From NCBI GenBank assembly GCA_963920765.1, contig OY987247.1, positions 9,458,471 through 9,522,470 on the forward strand: a DNA stretch of 64,000 nucleotides, written 5' to 3'. This DNA is from Ulota crispa (lineage: Eukaryota; Streptophyta; Bryopsida; Orthotrichales; Orthotrichaceae). The notes beneath the pieces were generated by a model. The model had not been told where the DNA came from. It ran no database searches and saw only the letters and a program-made list of their open reading frames with translations. The position numbers and the translations under genes are program-made. Below, in pieces: positions 8,988-22,414 of this stretch (position 1 is its first letter; every line of letters begins with the position of its first letter).

Positions 8988-10783
8988 CCATGGTAGAATT
9001 GGCAACTTGGGCACTCTCTCCTCCATGCACAACTTTGCATCGCAAAATGTACAAGTTGACCTCACGTGATGCCATGGCTCGAGTGTCTCCACCTGGAGAC
9101 CTCACAATGCACTCAAGGCCTCCAAATTGCACATTCAACCCTCCTTCGACTATCTTGCTCACCGAAAGGAGGTTGCTTTGCAACTTGGGCACATACAACA
9201 CATTTTTGAACCAAATGCGCTTGGTGCATCTCTCAACAAGGGTGTCGATCAAAATGGAACCCCTCCCAAGTGCTTAGAGCACCGTATCATCACCCATGAA
9301 CACCTTCCTTGCTGAAATGGGCGTAAAGGTGTCAAAATGAGTTCTATGGGGTGACATGTGGGTGGTAGCCCCCAAATCCATGATCCAATCATCCCCCAAG
9401 CTCAATGAACCATCATGGAAGGCCATGAATGCATAGTCCTAACCACTCTCATGCGCCTTGGCCTTATTGGCCTTCTCACCCTTGCTACTCTTGCGTTTGT
9501 AGCAATTACGAGCAAAATGGCCCGGTTTGCTACAATGGAAGCATAGAAGGGGGCTCACCTTGAGTTTTGGTTGAATCTCCACCACTCTTGTGGCGAGCAA
9601 CCAACGCCGCATTCTCCGTGGCCACAATCTGATGCTCTTTCTTCCTTGTCACCTCATGCATCAATCGCGACGTCACATAGGTGAGGGTGAGCTCTTTGAT
9701 GTCCTTGGTCTCCATGGCCACAATGAGGTTTTCATAAGATGGTGGCAAGCTCTCCAAAATGGTCATGACAATGTCTCTTTTTGTCACGGGCACATCAAGG
9801 GCTTCGAGTTGGTCAGCAAGGGTCTTCACCTTGTTGATGTGTTGCAAGAGGTCATCCGTCTCTTGCATCTTGATGGTGAAGAACTTGCGTTTCAGAAACA
9901 ACACATTGGCCAAGTCCTTGGTCTTGTGGATGCCGCATAGAGTCTTCCATGCTTCCGCAGCTCCTTTATAAGACTTGACGTGTTGAATTTGTGCATCCAC
10001 CAAGTGAGTGCACAAGATGCGAAACGCGGTTCTCTCACGCTTTTTGAAGGCCGAGATGACCTTGGGGTCACTCTCACTTGAAGGAGCCGTCTCATTGCCG
10101 TCAACAATGTCCGAAAGATGCTTTTCATCAAGGATCATCTCCATCTTGAACTTGAACAAGAAGAAGTTGTCTCCATTGAACTTGTCCACAACACGGGGTG
10201 TCTCACCGTCGGAGGTGGCCATGGCTAGAGTATGCAATTCAAGGCGCTCTCAATGTCACAAGAAAATAGCAAGGGGCTGAAGTATGCAACTCAACCACCT
10301 CCCAAGCAAACCCTAGCTCTGTCCACACTCAAAGGAATAAAGTAAGCAACCCAACCACTTTCAATGCTAGCTAGCTTCAAGACAAGGGGCTGAAGTATGC
10401 AACTCAACCACCTTTCAAGCAAATCTCTAGCTTTCTATGCACGCAAAGGGGCTGAAGTAATTAACTCAACCACCTCCCAAGAAAACCCTAGCTCTCTCCA
10501 CACACAAGGGGCTGAAGTATACAACCCAACCCTCAAAAGAGCACAATTCCGCCCAAAATGTGAGGTCATGACTCAAACCTCACCCTCATACCCACTCTTT
10601 GCAATTTCAGCCCCCTTTGAGCAAATACTATGCATCCACTTGAGCAAACAACCTCAAGCAAGGGTAGAAACCAACTAAAGCAAGTACAAACTCACAAATC
10701 ACCTCCTTGTGCTTGAAAGAAGCACTTTGGTGGTGCAACTCCACCCTTAGCAACTCCAAACCTCCAAAAGCTTGTGCAACACC
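8988..10783 (-). mobile_element. Copia fragment A (leader, gag, protease part)
   Basis: Minus-strand piece of the local Ty1/copia family. It covers the 5' untranslated leader (about 10240-10783), gag with a CCHC zinc knuckle, and the protease start up to the gap. It is a broken fossil: no LTR is present and both ends are cut, one by the N gap and one by a junction with fragment B. The leader holds five copies of a ~60-bp tandem unit containing AAGGGGCTGAAGTATGCAAC. The part from 8988 to about 9895 is almost identical, inverted, to fragment C at about 13850-14753. Confidence 0.9.
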
Positions 10784-13662
10784 ATGAAGACCACATCATT
10801 AGGTGGAGCAAGGTACTATTTGACATTCATTGACGACTTTTCAAGAAAGGTGTGGGTGTACTTTCTCAAGGCCAAGAGCGAGTGCTTTGAACGATTCAAC
10901 GTGTTCAAAGCCTTGGTGGAGAAGGAGGCGGAGTGCTCCATCAAGGTATTGCGGTCCGACAACAGCGGGGAGTACACTTCCAACCAATTCGAGGCATATT
11001 TGAAGGCCCAAGGTATTGTGCACCAAACCTCAACTCCACATACACCGCAGCAAAATGGAGTGGCCGAGAGGGCCAACCGCACCATTGTAGAGATGGCTAG
11101 GAGCATGATCTATGGCCAAAAGCTTGGGTTGGAGTATTGGGCGGAGGCCGTGAAGAACGCGGTGTGCATTCGCAACCGATGCCCTACTAGTGCGGTGCAT
11201 GACAAGACTCCACAAGAGGCGTGGAGAGGGAGGAGGCCTTCAGTAGAACATATCAAGGTGTTTGGGTGTGTTGCATATGCCAAGATTCCCGATGCATCAA
11301 GAACCAAACTTGATGCAAAGGCCGTAAGGTGTTTGTTTTTGGGATATTGTGAGGGCTCCAAGGCTTATTGGTTGATTTGCTTGGAGTCCAAGAAAATCAT
11401 CTGATGTTGTGATGTGACCTTCTGTGAGCATGGAGAGTTACAAGGAGAGTTGGAGTTGGGTCCAAGTGGGAGTAGTGGCGACCTTGTTGTGGACACACCT
11501 CCAACTCCCTCAGATGATGATGATGATGATGGACACGATGAGGACCACCCCTTCGAGCATGGAGATGGTGACATTGTGGAGGATGCAAGCGCAAGTCAAA
11601 GTGATGAGGGCTCCAAGCCCAAGAAGGTCACAAGGAAGAAGAATGCACAAGGCATTGCTCCAACAGCTAAAGAGGGAGGCACCCAACATGTGGGAGGCGT
11701 GCGGCAATCTACAAGGGTAAGTAAGCCTTTGGGAAGTGGTGGAAGAACCACATCTTTCCTTAACCATCTTCCAACTCGGATCATGCAAATGTGGCTCTTG
11801 TTCATGACCCCACCACACTTGAAGCGGCCTTAGAGTCTCGAGATGCAAGCAAATGGGAGGCAGTCATGGAGGAGGAGTACCACTCTCGTCATGCCAACGG
11901 CATGTGGGAGTTGACCACCCTTCCTCCATTTTGCAAGGCCGTGGGATGCAAGTGGGTGTTCAAAACCAAAAGAGATGCCACTAGAGAGATTGTGCGTCAC
12001 AAGGCAAGTTTGATGGCAAGGGGATTCTTTCAAGTGCAAAGAGTGGACTTCAACAAGACTTTTGCTCCCGTGGCCAAGTTCACCACCATACGGTGCATTG
12101 TGGCCCTTGGAACTTCGTTGGATTTGGAGATGCATCAAATGGATGTGAAGACGGCTTTCCTCAACAACAATTTGGAGGAGGACATTTACATGGAGCAACC
12201 CAAGGGGTTTGTGCAACGTGGTCATGAGCACCTAGTTTGCAAGCTCACAAAGTCTTTGTATGGACTAAAGCAAGCATCAAGAGCTTGGTACCAAAAGATT
12301 GATGCAAGTCTTTTGGATTTTGGCTTTGAGAGGAGTGTGGCTGACCATAGCTTGTCTTTTGCACAAGTGGGAGCCCATGTGATGCTTGTGCTTGTCTATG
12401 TTGCTGATTTGATCATTCTTTCTAGCAACGTGGAGACCATGGGTGCATTGAAGGCCAAGTTGGAGGCGGAATACAATTGACGGACTTGAGAGAGTTGCAC
12501 TATTGCCTTGGAGTGGAGTTTGCAAGAGATCGAGGTGCGAGGACTATCACCATGAGTCAAGCCAAGTATGTGGAGGAGATGTTGAAGCGTTTTGGCATGG
12601 AGGATTGCAAACCCATTGGCACTCCATTGGATACCAAGGTGAGGTTGGTGAAGCTCAGCATGGAGGAGTATGATGCGGACGCTTCGAGGATGGTGAGTGT
12701 GCCATACAAATCAGCGGTTGGTTCATTGATATATGCCATGGTGGGTACAAGGGCTGATTTGGCCTTTGCCATTAGCACGGTGAGTCAGCACATGGCAAGG
12801 CCGGGATGGAGTCATTGGATGGCGTTGAAATGGATCATGAGGTACCTCAAGGAAACCTCTTGTGTGAAGTTGAAATTGGGAGGAGAGCACATACGCTTGA
12901 TGGGGTACTGTGATGCAGATTGGGCTGGCAATGCCAATGACAGGAAGTCCACCACGGGGTACGCATTTAGCTTTGGAGAGGGCATGGTGTCATGGAGCAG
13001 CAAAAAGCAATCCACGGTGGCTTTATCTACAACAGAGGAAGAGTACATGGCAGCCAGCCATTGCATAAGAGAGGCCATATGGCTAAGGCAGCTCTTGGAA
13101 GATGTGGGGTGTGAAGACGTGGAGGGCACATTGATCATGTGTGACAATCAAGGTGCCATAGCTCTTGCCAAGAATCCGGTGCACAATGCGAGGACGAAAC
13201 ACATCGAGGTGCAACACCATTTTATGAGGGAGAAAGTGGAGAAGAAAGCATCATATTGGAGTATTGTCTAACTGAGGACATGTTGGCGAATGTAATGACA
13301 AAGGCATTGGCGAGGAATAGGCATGAGCGTTTGACGAGAGCCATGGGCATTGAGGACTTCGGCCAATTGCAAAGTGGGAGTGTTGAAAGGTTAGAATAAA
13401 GCATTAGGAGTTTGCTCTAGGCCAAACGAGATATGCTAGGTGGGGTACTTAACATTGGAGAGAGAGCACGTGGTAGGAGGCACTTCATAGAGAGGATCAG
13501 CCCATGAGTGTGGTTATCCCATATGGTTTGGTGAAGGGAGAGTGGTTGGAGAGTATATAGATGAGAGGGTCTGGGAACCCTCTCATCTCTTCCATTTGTA
13601 TGTTATACATTTGAGTATACTATGTGTGCCTTTACTCTTCTATCTTCCCTATATTTTCAATA
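10784..13662 (+). mobile_element. Copia fragment B (integrase to 3' LTR)
   Basis: Plus-strand Ty1/copia piece beginning inside the integrase core and continuing through reverse transcriptase and RNase H to a 3' LTR. The internal order integrase-RT-RNase H is diagnostic of the Copia superfamily. It is a fossil with several breaks and no gag end. It joins fragment A head-on at about 10783 and fragment C at 13663. Confidence 0.9.
13381..13662 (+). repeat. LTR of Copia fragment B
   Basis: About 282 bp from TGTTGAAAGG to TTTTCAATA, preceded by the purine tract AAAGTGGGAG. It matches the other family LTRs in the window. Confidence 0.9.
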
Positions 13663-16600
13663 GAGTGACACCAAAGTCATCTCGGCCTTCAAAAAGCGTG
13701 AGAGAACCGCGTTTTGCATCTTGTGCACTCACTTGGTGGATGCACAAATTCAACACGTCAAGTCTTGTAAAGGAGCTGCGAAAGCATGGAGGACTCTATG
13801 CAGCATCCACGAGACCAAGGGCTTGGCTATTGTGTTGTTTCTGAAACGCAAGTTCTTCACCATCAAGATGCAAGAGACGGATGACCTCTTGCAACACATC
13901 AACAAGGTGAAGACCCTTGCTGACCAACTCGAAGCCCTTGATGTGCCCGTGACAAAAAGAGACATTGTCATGACCATTTTGGAGAGCTTGCCACCATCTT
14001 ATGAAAACCTCATTGTGGCCATGGAGACCAAGGACATCAAAGAGCTCACCCTCACCTACGTGACGTCGCGATTGATGCATGAGGTGACAAGGAAGAAAGA
14101 GCATCAGATTGTGGCCACGGAGAATGCGGCGTTGGTTGCTCGCCACAAGAGTGGTGGAGATTCAACCAAAACTCAAGGTGAGCCCCCTTCTATGCTTCCA
14201 TTGTAGCAAACCGGGCCATTTTGCTCGTAATTGCTACAAACGCAAGAGTAGCAAGGGTGAGAAGGCCAATAAGGCCAAGGCGCATGAGAGTGGTTAGGAC
14301 TATGCATTCATGGCCTTCCATGATGGTTCATTGAGCTTGGGGGATGATTGGATCATGGATTTGGGGGCTACCACCCACATGTCACCCCATAGAAATCATT
14401 TTGACACCTTTACGCCCATTTCAGCAAGGAAGGTGTTCATGGGTGATGATACGGTGCTCTAAGCACTTGGGAGGGGTTCCATTTTGATCGACACCCTTGT
14501 TGAGAGATGCACCAAGCGCATTTGGTTCAAAAATGTGTTGTATGTGCCCAAGTTGCAAAGCAACCTCCTTTCGGTGAGCAAGATAGTCGAAGGAGGGTTG
14601 AATGTGCAATTTGGAGGCCTTGAGTGCATTGTGAGGTCTCCAGGTGGAGACACTCGAGCCATGGCATCACGTGAGGTCAACTTGTACATTTTGCGATGCA
14701 AAGTTGTGCATGGAGGAGAGAGTGCCCAAGTTGCCAATTCTACCATGGATGGGCTGATTTTGTGGCATCGACGCATGGGGCACTTGAATGTGCAGAGCTT
14801 GAAGGCTCTTCGAAGCTTGGTGAGTGGCCTTGACCTTCCCAAGTCCCATGGTGATGACTTGCCCAATGCTTGTGAAAGTTGCATTGAGGGCAAGCAACAA
14901 CGGCACTCATTTCCAAAAGATGGTGCCACACGTGCCAACAAGGTGTTGGGCATTGTGCATTTAGATGTGTGTGGCCCCATGAAGACCACATCATTGGGTG
15001 GAGCAAGGTACTTTTTGACCTTCATTGACGACTTTTCAAAAAAGGTGTGGGTGTACTTTCTCAAGGCCAAGAGCAAGTGCTGTAAGCAATTCAACGTGTT
15101 CAAAGCCTTGGTGGAGAAGGAGGCGGAGTGCTCCATCAAGGTATTATGGTCCGACAACGGCGGGGAGTACACTTCCAACCAATTCGAGGCATATTTGAAG
15201 GCCCAAGGTATTGTGCATCAAACCTCAACTTTACATACATTGCAGCAAAATGAAGTGGCCAAGAGGGCCAATCGCACCGTTGTGGAGATGGCTAGGAGCA
15301 TGATCTATGGCCAAAAGCTTAGGTTGGAGTATTGGACTGAGGCGGTGAGCAACGCGCTGTACATTTGCAATCGATGCCCTACTAGTGCAGTGCATGGCAA
15401 GACTCCACAAGAGGCGTGGAGTGAGAGGAGGCCTTTGGTGGCGCATATCAGGGTGTTTGGGTGTGTTGCATATGCCAAAATCCCCGATGCATCAAGAACC
15501 AAATTTGATGCAAAGGCCATAAGGTGTTTGTTTTTGGGATATTGTGAGGGCTCCAAAGCATATAGATTGTTTTGCTTAGAGTTCAAAAAGATCATTCGAT
15601 ATTGTGATGTGACCTTTTGTGAGCATGGAGAGTTGCAAAGAGAGTTGGAGTTGCTTCCAAGTGGGAGTAGTGGTGACCTTGTTGTGGACACACCTCCAAC
15701 GCCCTCGGATGATGATGATGATGATGATGATGGACACGATGAGGACCACCCCCTGGAGCATGGAGATGGTAACCTTGTAGAGGATGCAAGTGCAAGCCAA
15801 GGCGATGAGGGCTCCAAGCCCAAGAAAGTCACAAAGAAGAAGAACGCACAATGCATTGTTTCAAGAGCTGAAGAGGGAGGTACTCAACATGTGGGAGGTG
15901 TGCGGCGGTCCACAAGGGTAAGCAAGCCTTTGGGGGAATGGTGGATGAACCACATCTTTCCTCAACCATCTTCCAACTCAGATCATGCAAATGTGGCCCT
16001 TGTTTATGACCCGACCACACTTGAAAAGGCCTTGGAGTCTCGAGATGCAAGCAAGTGGGAGGCAGCCATGGAGGAGGAGTACATTTCTCTTCATGCCAAC
16101 GGCACGTGGGAGTTGACCACCCTTCAACCATCTCGCAAGGCCGTGGAATGTAAGTGGGTGTTCAAAACCAAGAGAGATGCCACAGGAGAGATCGTGCATC
16201 ACAAGGCAAGGTTGGTGGCAAGGGGATTCTCTCAAGTCCAAGGAGTGAACTTCAACGAGACTTTTGCTCTGGTGGCCAAGTTTACCACCATACGGTGCAT
16301 TGTGGCCCTTGGAGCTTCGTTGAGTTTGTAGATGCATCAAATGGATGTCAAGACGGCCTTTCTCAACGACGACTTGGAGGAGGACATTTACATGGAGCAA
16401 CCCAAGGGGTTTGTGCAACATGGTCATGAGCACCTAGTTTGCAAGGTCACAAAGTTCTTGTATGGACTAATGCAAGCATCGAGAACATGGTACCAAAAGA
16501 TTGATGCAAGTCTTTTGGATTTTGGCTTCGAGAGGAGTGTGGCTGACTATGGCTTGTAATTTGCACAAGTGGGAGCCCATGTGATGCTTGTGCTTGTATA

Positions 16601-17867
16601 TGTTGATGACTTGATCATTCTCTCTAGCAACGTGGAGACCATGGGTGCATTGAAGGCCAAGTTGGAGGCGGAGTTCGAGATAACGGACTTGAGAGAGTTG
16701 CACTATTGCCTTGGAGTGGAGTTTGCAAGAGATCGAGGTGCAAGGACCATCACCATGAGTCAAGCCAAGTATGTAGAGGAGGTGCTGAAGCGGTTTGGCA
16801 TGGAGGATTGCAAACCCATTGGCACTCCATTGGACACCAAGGTCATGTTGGTAAAGCTCAGCATGGAGGAGTATGATGCGGATGCTTCGTGGATGGTGAG
16901 TGTGCCATACAAATCAGCGGTTGGATCATTGATGTATGCCATGGTGGGTACAAGGGCTGGTTTGGCCTTTGCCATTAGCACGGTGAGTCAGCACATGGCA
17001 AGGCCGGGATGGAGTCATTGGATGGTGGTGACGAGGATCATGACGTACCTCAAGGGCACCTCTCATGTGAAGTTGAAATTGGGAGGGGGGCACATTCGCT
17101 TGATGGGATATTGTGATGCAGATTGGGCTGGCAGTGCCAATGACAGGAAGTCCACCACGGGGTACGTATTTAGCTTTGGAGAGGGCATGGTGTCATGGAG
17201 CAGCAAGAAGCAATGCATGGTGGCTTTATCTACAACGGAGGCAGAGTACATGGCGGCGAGCCATTGCACAAGGGAGGCCATGTGGCTAAAGCAGCTTTTG
17301 GAGGATGTGGGGTGTGAGGACGTGGAGGGCACGTTGATATTGTGTGACAATCAAAGTGCCATAGCTCTTGCCAAGAACCCGGTGCACCATGCGAAGACAA
17401 AACACATCGAGGTGCAACACCATTTCGTGAGAGAGGAGGTGGAGAAGGGAAGCATCGCATTGGAGTATTGTCCAACTGAGGACATGTTGGCGGATGTGAT
17501 GACAAAAGCGTTGGCGAGGGATAGACATGAGCGTTTGACGAGAGCCATGGGCATTGGGGACTTTGGCCAATCTCAAAGAAGGAGTGTTGAAGGGTTGGAA
17601 TAGAGCATTACGAGTTTGCTTTAGGCCAAAGGAGATATGCTAGGTGCGGTACTTAGCATTGGGGAGAGAGCACAGGGTAGGAAGCACTTCATAGGGAGGA
17701 TCAGCCCATGAGAGTGGTTATCCCATATGATTTCGTGAAGGGAGAGTGGTTGGGAGAGTATATAGATGAGAGGGTTTGGGAACCCTCTCATCTGTTTCAT
17801 TTGTATGTTATACATTTGAGTATACCATGTGTGCCTTTGCTCTTTTATCTTCCCTATGCTTTTAATA
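13663..17867 (+). mobile_element. Copia fragment C (gag to 3' LTR)
   Basis: Plus-strand Ty1/copia copy starting inside gag and running through zinc knuckle, protease, integrase, an Asp-rich linker, RT (YVDDLIIL) and RNase H to a 3' LTR. The 5' LTR and leader are absent. Broken fossil with a handful of breaks. It is a mosaic: one ~0.9-kb tract is near-identical to fragment A (inverted) and another ~1.07-kb tract is near-identical to element F at 33928-34997, while flanking parts differ by several percent. Confidence 0.92.
17585..17867 (+). repeat. LTR of Copia fragment C
   Basis: 283 bp from TGTTGAAGGG to TTTTAATA. Directly after it the sequence passes into minus-strand RT of fragment D, with no leader or primer site. 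Confidence 0.9.
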
Positions 17868-20800
17868 ATCATGACCACGTTGAAGAAACCCCTTGGGTTA
17901 CTCCATGTAGATGTCTACTTCCAAGTCGCGGTTGAGGAAGGCCATCTTGACATCCATTTGATGCATCTCCAAATCCAACGAAGTTCCAAGGGCCACAATG
18001 CACCGTATGGTGGTAAACTTGGCCACCGGAGCAAAAGTCTTGTTGAAGACCACTCCTTGGATTTGAAAGAATCCCCTTGCCACCAGCCTTGCATTGTGAC
18101 GCACAATCTCTCCCGTGGCATCTCTCTTGGTTTTGAACACCCACTTGCATCCCACGGCCTTGCGAGATGGTTGAAGGGTGGTCAACTCCCACGTGCCGTT
18201 GGCATGAAGAGAGTGGTACTCCTACTCCATGGCTGCCTCCCACTTGCTTGCATCTCGAGACTCCAAGGCCTCTTCAATTGTGGTCGGGTCATAAACAAGG
18301 GCTACATTTGCATGATCCGAGTTGGAAGATGGTTGGGGAAAGATGTGGTTCTTCCACCACTCCCCCACAGGCTTGCTTACCCTTGTGGACAGCTGCATGC
18401 CTCCCACATGTTGAGTACCTGCCACTTCAGCTCTTGAAGCACTGATTTGTGCGTACTTCTTCTTTATGACCTTCTTGGGCTTGAAGCCCTCATCACCTTG
18501 GCTTGCACTTGCATCCTCTACAATGTCACCATCTCCATGCTCCAGGGGGTGGTTCTCATCGTGTCCATCATCATCATCATCATCATCATCATCCGAGGGC
18601 GTTGGAGGTGTGTCCACAACAAGGTCACCACTACTCCCACTTAGACCCAACTTCAAGTCTCCTTGCAACTCTCCATGCTCACGAAGGGTCACATCACAAC
18701 ATCTGATGATCTTTTTGAAATCTAAGCAAATCAATCTATATGTTTTGGAGCCCTCACAATATCCCAAAAACAAACACCTTACAGCCTTTGCATCAAGTTT
18801 GGTTCTTGATGCATCGGGGATCTTGGCATATGCAACACATCCAAACACCCTGATGTGTGCCACCAAAGGCCTCCTCGTACTCCACGCCTCTTGTGGAGTC
18901 TTGCTATGCATCGCACTAGTGGAGCATCGATTGCAAATGTACACCGCGTTGCTCACGGCCTTGGCCCAATACTCCAACCCAAGCTTTTGGCCATAGATCA
19001 TGCTCCTAGTCATCTCCACAATGGTGCAATTGGCCCTCTCGGCCACTCCATTTTGATGCGGCGTATGTGGAGTTAAGGTTTGGTGCACACTACTTTGGGC
19101 CTTCTAGTAAGCCTCGAATTGGTTGGAAGTGTACTCCCCGCCGTTGTCGGACCGCAACACCTTGGTGGAACACATCGCCTCCTTCTCGACCAAGGCTTTG
19201 GACTCCTTGAATTGCTCAAAACACTCGCTCTTGGCCTTGAGAAAGTACACCCACACCTTTCTTGAAAAGTTATCAATGAAGGTCAAAAAGTACCTTGCCC
19301 CACCCTATGACGTGGTCTTCACTGAGCCACATTCATCTGAATGCACAATGCCCAACACCTTGTTGGCACGTGTGGCACCATCTTTTGGAAATGAGTGCCG
19401 TTGTTGCTGGCCCTCAATGCAACCTTCACAAGCATTGGGCAAGTCATCACCATGGGACTTGGGAAGGTCAAGGCCACTCACCAAGCTTCGAAGAGCCTTC
19501 AAGCTCTGCACATTCAAGTGCCCCATGCGTTGATGCCACAAAATCAGCCCATCATTGGTAGAAGTGGCAATTTAGGTAGTCTCTCCTCCATGTACAACCT
19601 TGCATTGCAAAATGTACAAGTTGGCCTCACGTGATGCCATGGCTTGGGTGTCTCCATCGGAAGACCTCGCAATACATCCAAGGCCTCCAAATTGCACATT
19701 CAACCCTCCATCAACTATCTTGTTCACCGCAAGGAGGTTGCTTTGCAACTTGGGCACATACAACACATTTTTGAATCGAATGCGCTTGGTGCATCCCTCA
19801 ACAAAGGTGTCCACCGAAATGGAGCCCCTTCCAAGTGCTTGGAGTACCAAATCATCATCCATGAACACCTTCCTTGATGAAATGGGCTCAAAGGTGTCAA
19901 AATGAGTTCTATGAGGTGACATGTGGGTGGTAGCCCCGGAATCCATGATCCAATCATCCCCCAAGCTCAATGAACCATCATGAAAGGCCATGAATGCATA
20001 GTCATCACCACTCTCATGCGCCTTGGCCTTGTTGGCCTTCTCACCCTTGCTACTCTTGCGTTTGTAGCAATTACGAGCAAAGTGGCCCGGTTTGCCACAA
20101 TGGAAGCATAGAAGGGGGCTCACCTTGAGTTTTGGTTGAATCTCCACCACTCTTGTGGCGAGCAACCAACGCCGCATTCTCCGTGACCAGGATGTGATGC
20201 TCCTTCTTCCTTGTAACTTCATGCATCAATCACGACGTCACGTAGGTGAGGTTGAGCTCCTTGATGTCTTTGATCTCCATGGCCACAATGAGGTTCTCAT
20301 AAGATGGTGGCAAGCTCTCCAAAATGGTCATGACAATGTCTCCTTCCGTCACGGGCACATCAAGGACTTCGAGTTGGTCAGCAAGAGTCCTTGTTGATGT
20401 GTTGCAAGAGGTCATCCGTCTCTTGCATCTTGATGGTGAAGAACTTGTGCCTCAGAAACAACACATTGGCCAAGCCCTTGGTCTCGTGGATGCCGCTTAG
20501 AGTCCTCCATGCTTCCGCAGCTCCTTTACAAGACTTGACGTGTTGAATTTGTGCATCCACCAAGTGAGTGCACAAGATGCAAAACGCGGTTCTCTCACGC
20601 TTTTTGGAGGCTGAGATGACCTTGGGGTCACTCTCACTTGAAGGGGCCGTCTCATTACCCTCAACAATGTCCCAAAGATCCTGCTCGTCAAGAATTATCT
20701 CCATCTTGAACTTGAACAAGGAGAAGTTGTCTCCATTGAACTTGTCCACAACACGGGGTGTGTCACCCTCATATGTGGCCATGGCTAGAGCATGCGACTC

Positions 20801-21973
20801 AAGGCACTTTCAATGTCCCAAGAAAATAGCAAGGGGCTGAATTAGAGAGTTCAACCACTAAACAAGCAAATTGTAGCTCACTCTACACACAAGGGGTTGA
20901 AGTAATCAACTCAACCACCTCCCAATCAAATCTTAGCTCTCTCCACAAACAAGGGGCTGAAGTATACAACCCAACCCTCAAAGGAGCACAAGATCTACCC
21001 AAAATGTGAGGTTATTGATCAAATCTCACCCTCATACTCACTTCTTGCAATTTCAGCCCCCTTTGAGCAAATATTATGCATCCACTTGAGCAAACTAGCT
21101 CAAGCAAGGGTAGAAACCAACTAAAGCAAGTACAAACTCACAAATCTCCTCGTTGTGCTTCAAACAAGCACTTTGGTGGTGCAACTCAACCCAAATCAAC
21201 TCCACTCCTACAATAACTTGTGCAACACCAAATGGACCTCCAAAGAAGCTGCAATCCATCAACTCCTCCAATATGATAGATCAGATCCTCCAACAAGCTC
21301 CAACAAGGTCCACACCTCCACAAACTCAAATTTGGTATTCCACCAAGGTAAATGAGGATCAGCCACTCTCTGAGAGGTAAAGCAAGATCTCCAAAGACTC
21401 TATAGGGCATGTAAAGAGAGATGAAACTCCTCAAAGGTCTTCTCCCACAACAAATGCACCCCAAAGCAAGAAACAAGCACAAGTAGTCCTCCAAATGCTC
21501 CACAAGATAGGACAAGTGCTAAAGTAGCTCAAATGGCAAGCAATCTCAGAATAAAACACACCTAACACTAAAAGGTAGCTAAAGAAGACCTCCAAGTGCA
21601 CAAGGTCGAAATCCAAAGGCTAATGTAGCTCAAATGTGATCTCCACTCACCAAAATGATCCTCCACACTCTAAGTTGTGGGTCCATTACCTATTGAGAAC
21701 ATAGGGAAGGTAGAAGAGCAAAGGCATACATGGCATACTCAAATGTAAAAGATACAAATGGAAGAGATGAGAGGGTTCTCAAACCCTCTCATCTATATAC
21801 TCTCCCAACCACTCTCCCTTCACCTAACCATATGGGATAACCACTTTCATAGGCTGATTCTCTCTATGAGGTGCCTCCGACCACATGCTCTCTCTCCAAT
21901 GCTAAGTACCCCACTTAACATATCTCCTTTGGGCTAGAGCAAACTCCTAATGCTCTATTCCAACCTTTCAACA
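17868..21973 (-). mobile_element. Copia fragment D (5' LTR to RT)
   Basis: Minus-strand copy with 5' LTR at the right, leader with a shortened set of ~60-bp units, gag, protease, integrase, Asp-rich linker and part of RT, cut at 17868 by the junction with fragment C. Broken fossil with several breaks. The primer-binding site next to the LTR is a decayed form of the family site. Confidence 0.9.
21691..21973 (-). repeat. 5' LTR of Copia fragment D
   Basis: 283 bp; on the plus strand it runs TATTGAGAAC to CTTTCAACA. It ends abruptly against the sequence beginning CCAAGGTGGATGC. Confidence 0.9.
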
Positions 21974-22190
21974 CCAAGGTGGATGCATTGCAAGATCGTT
22001 TGCATGTCACGATTGGGAATGTCTGTAGCATTGTTGGACATGATGTCTCCAAGAATCCATCGCCATCGACAGTTTTTGCACTAGCATTGATAGGGAAGGT
22101 GAGGCATTATGTAGTGCTTATTGTTAATGAACTTCTATATTATCCAAGCTCTGTAATAATGTATTCATTTCTAAATGCAGTTTGATGTTG
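21974..22190 (+). other. Possible orphan exon beside the LTR
   Basis: An open frame from about 21979 gives an ordinary-looking peptide of ~42 residues (VDALQDRLHVTIGNVCSIVG onward) followed by a good donor-like AAG|GTGAGG at about 22099. Codon use looks coding and no stop interrupts it. I do not recognise the protein and found no partner exon to either side. It could be the relic of a host gene cut by the Copia insertion, or chance. Confidence 0.25.
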
Positions 22191-22414
22191 AGAAAAAACA
22201 TGTGGTTTGAATATCCAGTCGACCATGTCTAACACTTGAAGCAACAGTGGGGCTTGTTTATGTGGACACTTCCAAAAATACGTGCTCCTATTCCCAATGT
22301 GAATCAATTGTTATGTTTACAAAACCCACTTTTATAAGTAATGAAAACTAATTATGGAAATGTGATCATAAGGAACTATGCCCTTTTTATTCAGCTTCTG
22401 ACAATGGCCAAGAG

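Noticed and set aside
8639-9252. Frames spanning the run of N
   Set aside because: Their middle is unknown sequence, so they cannot be read as proteins.
17869-19634. Many frames antisense to Copia pieces (His-rich, Ser-rich)
   Set aside because: They shadow the gag-pol frames on the other strand; the His-rich runs are the complement of the Asp-coding trinucleotide repeat.
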